A DNA stretch of 64,000 nucleotides, taken from IMG/VR virus record IMGVR_UViG_3300047564_002293, positions 17,457 through 81,456 of that record. One strand, given 5' to 3'. Position 1 is the first letter of the stretch, and each line of letters starts with the position of its first letter. The DNA comes from a virus. A program made the translations under genes and the position numbers. Positions 1 to 9,600 of the stretch are shown here, one piece after another. The notes beneath the pieces were generated by a model, which did no database searches, was not told the origin of the DNA, and saw nothing but the letters and a program-made list of their open reading frames with translations.

Positions 1-3000
1 TACTTACATCTAAATCTAAATTATTATTTGTTGATGTTATGGTATCAATTGTTTTGAAATTTAATGCAGTCGTAGTTAATTCTAACGTGTTTGATCCGTT
101 ATTATAAAAATATAAAATATTTTCATTAGCACCTGGCGCAGATTCTGGAATAATGTAGGTATTACCATCTACGTCTCTAACTCCCCCCAAACTAGTCCAA
201 TTAGTCCCGTTATATCCTTCAAATTGAGTAAATGAAGTGCTATATCTTATTGAACCAGTAGATGGGCTTCCTCTTTCTAGAGTAGTGCCAGATGGAAGAA
301 CTAAAGATGTGGTTGAATTTATCGATACTTTTTTGCCAGCAAATGGTGAAATATTGATATCATCATCCACTGAAGAAATAGTATTTGATGCAATCTTTAA
401 TTTATCGCTATAATAAGTATCAACATTAAAATTTATTCTGGTTGAATTGGCAAAAGTTATTGGACCATAAATTTTTCTAATCCATAATAATGTTACTCCG
501 CCATTTGTAGCCGTTCCAGAAGTGTGTGATGGACTGCTATTGCCAGAAGTTCCTGCAACCGTAACTTCGTATACATTTTCTCCATAATAAACAAGATCAT
601 TCAGAGCGTATGGGGTAGTGATTTGCCATAAAAGAACACCACTTAAATTAGAAGAAGTGATAGTATTTACATTTTGGAAATTAAATTCTAATGGAGATAA
701 TTGTAGAGAATTATTTCCTCCATTATAAAAATAAAATGTATCATCATTTGCTCCAGGAGTTTTTTCTGGAATAATATAAGTATTTCCATCAATATCTCTA
801 ACTCCTCCTAAAGAAGCCCACGCTAAACTGGAAGCATTATATCCTTCATATTGTCCGACAGAAGTATTGAATCTGATTGAACCAGAAACAGCATCTAAAG
901 GTCTTTGTAGAGTGGTTCCAGCAGGAACTTTAAATGAAGATGTAGCATTAACAAATACAGATTTGTTAGAATCTGGTTGGATAGTTATTCCAACACCATT
1001 TCCAGTTAATGGTACATCTACAATTTCTTCAATTAATGTGTTGCTTAATTTTAATTTTTGATTGATAGAAATATAATTATTAGATGTAGCTGGTAAATTA
1101 ATATTTCCTTTTATATCTAAATTTGCATTATTCAAATCTAACGTGAAAATATCATCTGTTCCATTATTGACATTCAATACCTTACCAGATCCACCAGTAA
1201 TATTTAAATTGGTAATTGGATTAAACGTTATTCCTCCCGATACCGATGCTATGGTATTTGAAGAAATTGAGATATTTCCTATTGTAGCATTACTAGAAAC
1301 ACCTAATGATTGTAACTGCGAAGAATTTGCTGACAGAGTACTTAAAGATGCTGATCCGTCTAGAGATAGTGAAATTTTATCTTCGGGCGAAACTGCAGTA
1401 ATGGAAATGTTGGATAATGTTAATGTGGGTGGAGTACCTGATACAACATTAATAACATTTCCTTCGTTGGCGTGAGATGCCCCCTGAACAGCACAATAAT
1501 AGTATAATGTTGATAGTGTATCTTGAGTAACACTAATTGTTATCGTTTTATTTAATGTATCGGTTGTTACTCCTGGTGTGTATACCACACCAGTTCCAAT
1601 TCCCCTTCCGCCATCAGAAACGGTATTAAACTGGAATAAATGGGATACATTACTTCCATCACTATAATCAAAAATATACGTGTATCCAATATATAAAGTC
1701 AACACTGGTGCTTCTACATAACCCAGTCCATCATTTAAATCCAACCAATACTTATAAGATCCAGGTAATCCTAAACATTTTACCTTATATCTAAATGGTA
1801 TTTTTGGAATTAAAACATCACCTAATTGATATCCAACACCACTAGATCTAACGTCTACTGACGAAACATTACCTACATTAGATAATGTATATGCAAATCC
1901 AGAACCACTTCCAGATGATGCTGTGTTTATTGTGTAAACAAAACCAGATCCAGTTCCACCAACATTAGATCTAGCAATACTTAAAGTGTCAGTTGCTTTA
2001 TAATTAAATCCAACATTAGTTATTGTAAATGATGATACAACATTACTTGTTATTACTACGCTTGCTTTTGCTCCATAACCATATCTTCCGCTTGTTCCAG
2101 TAGTAATTGTTATATTTGCTCCCATTCCAGGATGAGCTTCACAATCATATCTTAATGTTGTTCCTGTTGTTGCAGTTGGTAAAATAACAAGATCTACAAA
2201 TGATCCAGCGGTTCCAGGAGTTCCATTAGTGAAATAAAATACTCCAGCAGGAAGAAGACCACCAGTATTACTTCTAATTATAAATGGGTGGGTGTCATTT
2301 GAAACACTGGAGGTGTCAAATCTATATGTATTGCCTCTAATTAATGATAATGTTTGTTGAGTTACTCCATTAATTTGATATACGCTGTTGGGTGGTGGAG
2401 TGCCAGGATTTGCTACAGATGTGACTGTATATGTTGTTGTTGGTACATTATAAACAGGAACATTATTATAAGTGCCATCTGTGTATAAGGTTCCTGGATT
2501 CGTAATAGTTCCTACTGGAGTACTAGCTCCAATTATTGTATTACTTGCATTTAAAATATCGTTTATTAAATATCCATTATTTCCGTTCGATTTTGGTGTT
2601 ACTGATGAAACTGCATATGGAATTTGATTAATAGTAAACTGAAATCCAGATCCACCGCTAGTTCCCCCTCCTTGCGATTGAGGAAGAACTAAATCTGCAT
2701 TAGAAACTGACAGAACATTTCCATTAACATATCCTGTACCACTATTAGTTATGGTAACACTAGTTACTCCTTGTCCAACTTGTGATACAACTATAGTTGC
2801 TCTGGCTCCATTTCCAGACCCACCACTTAAAGGAACATCAGTATATACAGAAGCCGTATAACCAGATCCAGGATTGGTTATAGATCCAACTATTCCGCGA
2901 ACTACTATATCGGCAGTAGCGCCAGTTCCGCTACCATTACTTAATGGAACATCTGTGTATGTTCCAGGAACATAACCAGATCCAGCATTGGTTATAGTGC

Positions 3001-3427
3001 CAGCAAATGGCGATACCTCTAAATCTAGTAGTGCGTTATTTCCAGATCCACCACTAACTGCTATGTTTTCGTAAATATTGGCGTAATAATTTCTTCCAGG
3101 TATATCAATTGATAATGTATCTATTACTTGACTCTGTACCTTTATATTTTTATAAAAATAGGACGAATCAATATCAAATCTTGTTATTTCTTGTCCATAA
3201 GATGCTACTGATAATACATTTCCAGTTTTATATAATCCAGTATTTGTTTGGTTAGTGAAAAATAAAGAAGGAGCACTTCTACTCCCATTGTTTAAAGAAA
3301 ATGTTCCCGATAAACTACCACCAGCACCCCCGCCAAGATCAAATACATCTTGAGCTAGTAAATTTATTTTTTGCCTCTGTATTTCAAGAGTATCGGTTAA
3401 TGCTACATTTCTAAGTACTGCTGGCAT
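1..3427 (-). CDS. Virion structural / tail-fibre-like protein with cupredoxin-like domains (3' end outside window)
   Basis: The frame is open from ATG at 3427 to the left edge (about 1142 codons visible, no stop). The N-terminus (MPAVLRNVALTDTLEIQRQK) is followed by GSGY-type beta repeats (about 3060-2640). Next come two cupredoxin-like segments at about 2345-2104 (H...C-x2-H-x2-M kept) and 1740-1460 (ligands mostly lost). The C-terminal part carries two copies of a GYN...W-SLGGVRD-DGNTYIIPE module (about 870-750 and 240-120), as seen in cyanophage fibre proteins. It overlaps the upstream 73-aa gene by 17 bp and ends the wedge operon, so it is probably a baseplate or fibre component. Structural assignment is firm; the exact role is unknown. 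Confidence 0.8.
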   Translation of the reverse strand, partial: MPAVLRNVALTDTLEIQRQKINLLAQDVFDLGGGAGGSLSGTFSLNNGSRSAPSLFFTNQTNTGLYKTGNVLSVASYGQEITRFDIDSSYFYKNIKVQSQVIDTLSIDIPGRNYYANIYENIAVSGGSGNNALLDLEVSPFAGTITNAGSGYVPGTYTDVPLSNGSGTGATADIVVRGIVGSITNPGSGYTASVYTDVPLSGGSGNGARATIVVSQVGQGVTSVTITNSGTGYVNGNVLSVSNADLVLPQSQGGGTSGGSGFQFTINQIPYAVSSVTPKSNGNNGYLINDILNASNTIIGASTPVGTITNPGTLYTDGTYNNVPVYNVPTTTYTVTSVANPGTPPPNSVYQINGVTQQTLSLIRGNTYRFDTSSVSNDTHPFIIRSNTGGLLPAGVFYFTNGTPGTAGSFVDLVILPTATTGTTLRYDCEAHPGMGANITITTGTSGRYGYGAKASVVITSNVVSSFTITNVGFNYKATDTLSIARSNVGGTGSGFVYTINTASSGSGSGFAYTLSNVGNVSSVDVRSSGVGYQLGDVLIPKIPFRYKVKCLGLPGSYKYWLDLNDGLGYVEAPVLTLYIGYTYIFDYSDGSNVSHLFQFNTVSDGGRGIGTGVVYTPGVTTDTLNKTITISVTQDTLSTLYYYCAVQGASHANEGNVINVVSGTPPTLTLSNISITAVSPEDKISLSLDGSASLSTLSANSSQLQSLGVSSNATIGNISISSNTIASVSGGITFNPITNLNITGGSGKVLNVNNGTDDIFTLDLNNANLDIKGNINLPATSNNYISINQKLKLSNTLIEEIVDVPLTGNGVGITIQPDSNKSVFVNATSSFKVPAGTTLQRPLDAVSGSIRFNTSVGQYEGYNASSLAWASLGGVRDIDGNTYIIPEKTPGANDDTFYFYNGGNNSLQLSPLEFNFQNVNTITSSNLSGVLLWQITTPYALNDLVYYGENVYEVTVAGTSGNSSPSHTSGTATNGGVTLLWIRKIYGPITFANSTRINFNVDTYYSDKLKIASNTISSVDDDINISPFAGKKVSINSTTSLVLPSGTTLERGSPSTGSIRYSTSFTQFEGYNGTNWTSLGGVRDVDGNTYIIPESAPGANENILYFYNNGSNTLELTTTALNFKTIDTITSTNNNLDLDVS

Positions 3428-3632
3428 TTTTTATAAATTCTCTTAAAAGATTTTTAATATCTGACAATTCATTTTTTAGATCTTCAACATCATTTTGTAG
3501 AGTTTTCAAAGAAGCTCTACTATTTTTCAATTTTTTTGCGTCTTCGAACGCACTATTATCAGTATTTATAATAGCTCCAGTAAAACTATCTCTAATTAAA
3601 TAATCATGATCTATTACTTTTAAATATTCCAT
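3411..3632 (-). CDS. Small coiled-coil protein of the wedge operon
   Basis: 73 aa. The second half has heptad-like leucines (LKTLQNDVEDLKNELSDIKN), predicting a coiled coil; the N-terminal half is beta-like. Its ATG shares a base with the TAA of the large upstream structural gene (TAATG), so translation is probably coupled. It sits between two giant structural genes and could be a linker or chaperone. No family recognised. Confidence 0.75.
   Translation of the reverse strand: MEYLKVIDHDYLIRDSFTGAIINTDNSAFEDAKKLKNSRASLKTLQNDVEDLKNELSDIKNLLREFIKNASST
3563..3570 (-). promoter_or_regulatory. Possible late promoter (TATAAATA)
   Basis: Exact TATAAATA on the minus strand, about 136 bp before the ATG at 3427. 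It lies inside the 73-aa gene, so in AT-rich DNA it could be chance. Confidence 0.35.
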
Positions 3633-6600
3633 TAGAAAGTAGCAACCACTCTTACATCTTGAATCTTAGGAACAAATACTGGTTGTGAACTTCTCATAAC
3701 AATTTTTATAGCAAATGACGAAAATTCATTTAAATTGGAAATACTATATTTGTATTCTTTATATGAATTTTTGTTTTCAATGTATCCAGCGATTGAGTTA
3801 TCACTTGAAGGAACAACTCTTATGTCTGGTGATCCATCGCCATTAAAATATTCCCACCCAAGATCATCAAAATTGAATTGTGAACTTGCTGGTTTAACTT
3901 TATACAGCACCTGAATATCATTTTCTTCAAACAGATTTGCAGTTAATTTGACATCTAATCCAGTAGAAGAATTTGCTAAAGAAATTTCTTTTGTTACATA
4001 TTTTGCAATAGTTGAACTATTTTTTAAATTTTCTGAAACATAAAGAATTCCATCTGAATATGATATAGATTTAATTTCTAAGAAAGATTGAGTATCTGAT
4101 GATTGGTTATCATATCCTAAGATATCACCTACTCGGAAAATATCAGTTGCCTGTGATGTACTGGTATTACTAAATGGTATTCTTGCGTAAGAAGATCCAG
4201 TAGTTGCCGCAGCAGTGTAATTATCATTAATTGGGTTTTTATTGTTGGAAATTTTTAATTGTTTTTTCTCAGCATCCCATGATATTACTTTACCACTAAT
4301 AACATTAGTATATGACTTTGTTAAATCTGTTTTATCCAATGCAACAACACCAGAATTATATGGGAATGCGAATTTAATCTCAGTCAAACCATCAGATGAA
4401 GTGAATATATTACTTAAAGTTGGTTGAGAAGTAAACACTAATCTTTCACTTGGAGCAAATAGTATATCTGTGGTTAATTTGATATACAATTCATTTGTAG
4501 TTGTATCTAATTTTACCAGAATACCTTGTGCTTTTGAAGTATTTCCAGTTACGATCTTTTGATTTCCTGCATCTCCAACATTAATTGATGAAATATCAGT
4601 TCCAGTTACAACCACTTTATAGATTGGATAGAATTGTAGAATTTGATCTCTTCTACCAAATCTATACTCTTTGCCAGATGGTTTCTCTACTTGATTGTTT
4701 ACGAGTTTTACCGAAGCGGCTCTAAGGTCAATAACAGGTGATAGGGTAGAAACATCAGAATTTAAGTATAACTTATAAGTCAATGATCTATTTTCTACAG
4801 AAGAAGAATTTTTGAGTTCGTTAATTCTAGAAGCAAGGACTTTTTGATTGTTGAAATAATGAATTTCATTTAAGAAAGTTTTTTCAAATCCATCATTTAA
4901 GGTTGTTTGTGAATAATTTGAATAATTTGTGACTGAAGAATCTACTGGAATGATATTAGTAGTTTTTACTTCTGCATTAATTTTCGTGTTGCTGAAATTT
5001 AAATATGATACTTGAGCATATAATTTTTCATATTTTCTGTTATATGTGGCAAGAACTGAAGAACCGCCACCTACTGCATTTGAAGCAGCACGTAATTCTG
5101 GGTTTATATTATAAAATTCGTTTCCAGAATTTATAACTTTAAATAAACGGGTAGTCAATACATCGGAGGTAATTCCTCCAACATCAACAACTTTTTTAAA
5201 GTTTACATATGATTTGCCAGTATCTTCAAATCCGTTATTTCTGTGGTTAACTTTAATAATTTTATTATTGTTACGGAATAACAAAGAAGTTGCTGTGGTA
5301 TCGGAAAGAGAATCAGTTTCAAAAGGATTCTCGTCTAATAACTCATAACCTAGTTGCTCATTGGTTAATTCGATAATGCCTTGTTTTGATTTATCAAATT
5401 CTGCTCTGTATAATTTAAACTTAATATCTTCAAAAAGATCTTCAGTCCATGTATCTACGTTTTGTGATTTGTAAACAGATCCTAAAAGTGGTTGTGAAGT
5501 AACTGTCGAATTAGTTGATATTTCTAGTTCGCCAAGTTTAGATGCCCACAATAGATAATCTGTAGAATCTGTTTCTACTGCGAATGCATATTCTGTATTA
5601 TTTTGTAAATAAACAGGGTATTCAAAAGTGAAATGGGATGGTGTAGTTGAATTAGTTACTGATGTGGTTCCAGGATCTACTGCAACGCCCATCTTAACTG
5701 CTGGTGTATCGATTTCCAATAGTGCTTCTATATCAGCATTAGAAGCAGATAATCCTGTAGATTTGATAATAACTGCAGGTGGTTCTGTATAACCAGATCC
5801 ACCAACAACTAATTGTGTATCAAAAATGTTTCCACCAGAAACAGAGCATGTTGCAGATGCTGTGGTCCCGCCTAAAAGCTGAGGACTGACAATTTGAAGA
5901 GTAGCGGTATCGTAACCAGAACCAGTATTGTTAATTTTTAGACCAACAATTCTTCCAGAATTTTTGGCAATCGTTACTTTTAATGATGTAGCATTTGCTG
6001 CATTGTATGTGTTTAGTGAAGGAATTGATAAAACTTCATTTTGTATGAATGTCTTACCATTGTGATTGCTCAATACTAATGTATATACTTGATCGTTTGT
6101 TAGAGTATATACTCCAGTTACAGAAGGAATTAGTTTAGTATTATTTCTATCATATATCGCTTTGATTGGTCCAGCAGCACCAGAAGACGAACCAGTGACA
6201 CTTTCTCCCTCTGTTAAGTATAGAGTTCCATTAGTGTAAATTTTTAAGTTGGTGTCTGGATTCAAAACACATTCGCTACCAGGAACAATATATTTTCCTG
6301 GTTTTCCGCTTTCTATGTTAGTTATATAAACTTTAACTGGTATAGTTGAACTCTTTTTATTAAAGAACAAATCAATGCCAGTTAAAAATACGCCACCATC
6401 ATAACCTTCAATCATAAATGATTGCGATAATGGATTTGGTGTAGTTTGTGCTTTTGCACTTTCTACAAATTGAATACCTTCTTGTGATTTTAATATTGCT
6501 GGTGTAGTGGAAATAATCGTCGCTGGTTGTGAAGGTAATGTTCCAGTAGCATAATATTTAACTTCTGTAAATGAATCTACATCACTTGATGTAGAACCAG

Positions 6601-9600
6601 TCGAATCAGATGTAAATTTGATGGTCTTTATTCCTGTTATGAAAGATAGGGGAGATCCTTTCTCGCTATCGTAAGAAATTGTATTAACATCTCCAGTCCA
6701 AGATGTTCCACTCTGAGGTGGTAACCCAGATGGAATCAATAGCATTCCACTAGCATTACCATTTGCATCAGTAGTTAATATATTTCCGAAAGTACTTAAT
6801 GAATTTCCACCAATTCTAGTATACTTATAGTCAGGTACAACCCATCTGTCAATAGATTGTCCATCCATAAAGACATAAAACTTGCTCAATGGTTTCATTC
6901 TCTTGATGGTGAAATAAACTGGTACTGATCTACAGAATGTTTGAATCGAGGAAGAAACAATATTAGATCCTACGCTTCTAGTAGAAACACCTTGAGCAAG
7001 AGAATTATTTTGTGGACTTATATTAGAACTGCTTGCAGTAGTTGCATTTGAAGTGGTACTGGTTGATGAGAGAGAAGAAGTATCACTTAATGAGGTTACA
7101 TTATAAAATACTCTATTAGTTCCTATCCAATTGACAATAAAATTATCAAAGATGCTGGCAAATCCTTCTCTAGCATCATTTTTTGCATAGAATACTGAGA
7201 ACACTTTGCTATCATTATCTAAAATTAGTGGTGTTTCTTTTTGATCATACCACTGATCAATATTTGGTGTAATTGATGCATCGCCAACATATTGATCAAC
7301 AACAAATGGATTTGGATTTAGTGTTTTTGTAGCGAATACGTTTTGAATAGCAGTGACATCAGAATATGGTAAAGTGATAACACCATTACTATTTTTATAA
7401 TTTGCTAATGTTCTTTGCTCATCTCTAGTATTCACTTCCTTAAGTGAATATGAACTTTCGATTGATCTAGGTCTTAAAGTAGATTGCTGAGTATCAATAG
7501 CACATTTATAATCTATTGACGTTAAATTTCCAACCCCATGATTTTCAAAATTATCTACAATAAATCCTGTCTTAAATTTATCAGCACCCACATCATCTTT
7601 AACTTGCATATTTAAAGCTTGCTGCTCTAATACGCTGAGGAGAGTGTATTGTTCTAGTCTTTCGATACGCTTTTCTAATTTGCCAATATCGCGCATCGTG
7701 TATCGTTTGTTGTCAACTGGAATTATACGAACATCATTTGCTGTGTTCGTATAAGCAGGAACATACATGTAGTATAATGCCAATGAATCATCGACATCTG
7801 CTGGTTTTGTTGGATTTAGAGAAGAATTGCCTTCTTTGACAAAAAATTCTCCTTTTTTATTTACAAAAACTCCATCAATTCTATCTAGATATTGTCTTGA
7901 ACTGAAGGAAATTGTGTATTCTAATCCTGTTTCTGTTGCTGGAGTACTCGATGTAATTCCACCAGATCCAGTAAAGTTATTGAAATCTTTTACTGAAAGA
8001 ATAGCAGTATCTTGATAACCACTTACAATGGCGGTAGAATCTACTTTTGGTCTAAAATCAAATACATCTCTTAAAGAAATTTTGCCGTAAACATTAGAAT
8101 TAAATACTGGAATTTCGTTTAATTCTACGCCAGATTCGTGTAGATATGAATCAACTGTACAAAAATCTCCTTGAGAATGTTCAAAATAATCGAATGAAAT
8201 AATCAACTGACCAGTTGGAGCAGTATATCCTGGTTTTAAAATGAGGCGCGAAACGTCATAGAACGTATCTCTCTGACCATCATCAAAGGAAAATCTTTCT
8301 GTTACATCGGTTCCCGTAACTAGTTCTCCTGAAGCTGATACAACTGGAGGAGTCTGTGATGTTCCTTCATAAATATATCTAATTTTAAATACGTCGGAAT
8401 ATGATAAAATGTCATTACTATTTGTGTCGTAGTTTCTGCCACGAATAGGAACTACTCTATCTCCAGGAGAAACTATAAGAATTCTTTGATTTCTATATGC
8501 TGTTTTTAATCTTGGTCTTGCTTTAGATACTTGTAAGGTTGCAGTTAATTTTAAGATGGGGAAATTAGTGCTAGTTCCAAAGAAAGATGATGGTAAAGTG
8601 ATACTTACACTACCAGCAGTAGTACCATTTGTTGTATCTGTGGTATTTGAGATGGAAACTTGACTTTCTTTTAGATATATGATATCTCCTGATTCTAGAG
8701 TTGTTGAACTTTTTTTATCTAGAACTGTCATAATAAAATTACTTTCAGTAAAAGAAGCAAAACGTTGCGTTCCGTATGGCAATTGAGCAGCAAATGTTAC
8801 ATTACCACCACTAGTCGAAGCAGTAGTAACAAAATCTCTTCTGAAATAATATGTAATCTTTGAATCTTCCGAATTTAATGCAACATTTTCTAAATATTTG
8901 CATCCTGTTGGAACTACTAATGAACCAGTAGATGCATTTCCAATATTTGGTCTAACTCTAACAATAGATGCATTAGAAACATTTTCTCTGAGAACATTAT
9001 CGATATAGATTTTAGATTTGATTAATCCTTGTGCTTTTTCTACTCTTTGTACTATTGTTCTATTAATGTTATTTGCATCATCAGTAAATTGAATAGCATC
9101 ACCTTGTACAAGACTAGTAGAAGGATCTCCAGCAAATCCATTACACTCTAAATATTTTAATCCTTTTTTCCCAGAGAACGTGAAGTCAGTTAAGGTTTGA
9201 TTGGTAATATAAGAACTTAGGAAAGATTCTACATCAGCAGTAAATGTATATGCATCACCTGCTCCAAATGTTGATTGTACAGATTTTACATTTTGTGGAC
9301 TATAATTTGTTACTGTATTTCTGTATAGAACTGCAGCAACTACGCTATTCTGTGTTGGATTAGTGGATCCAGTATTGAACGAAACTGCTGGCGTAGTAGC
9401 ATAAGTTTGTGATACTAAATTTCTATCCTTGATAATAATTTTGTAAATGCCTGTCAAATAAGTTCCAATTTCGATTGATGAAGTATCATATTCTACTCCA
9501 TCAATTTTAATTTTAGTAGTAGTTGAAGAGTAACCAGCACCTCTATCCATAACGACGAAATGCGAAATGGTTCCCTCTCTAGCAATTCTTCTTGAATTTC

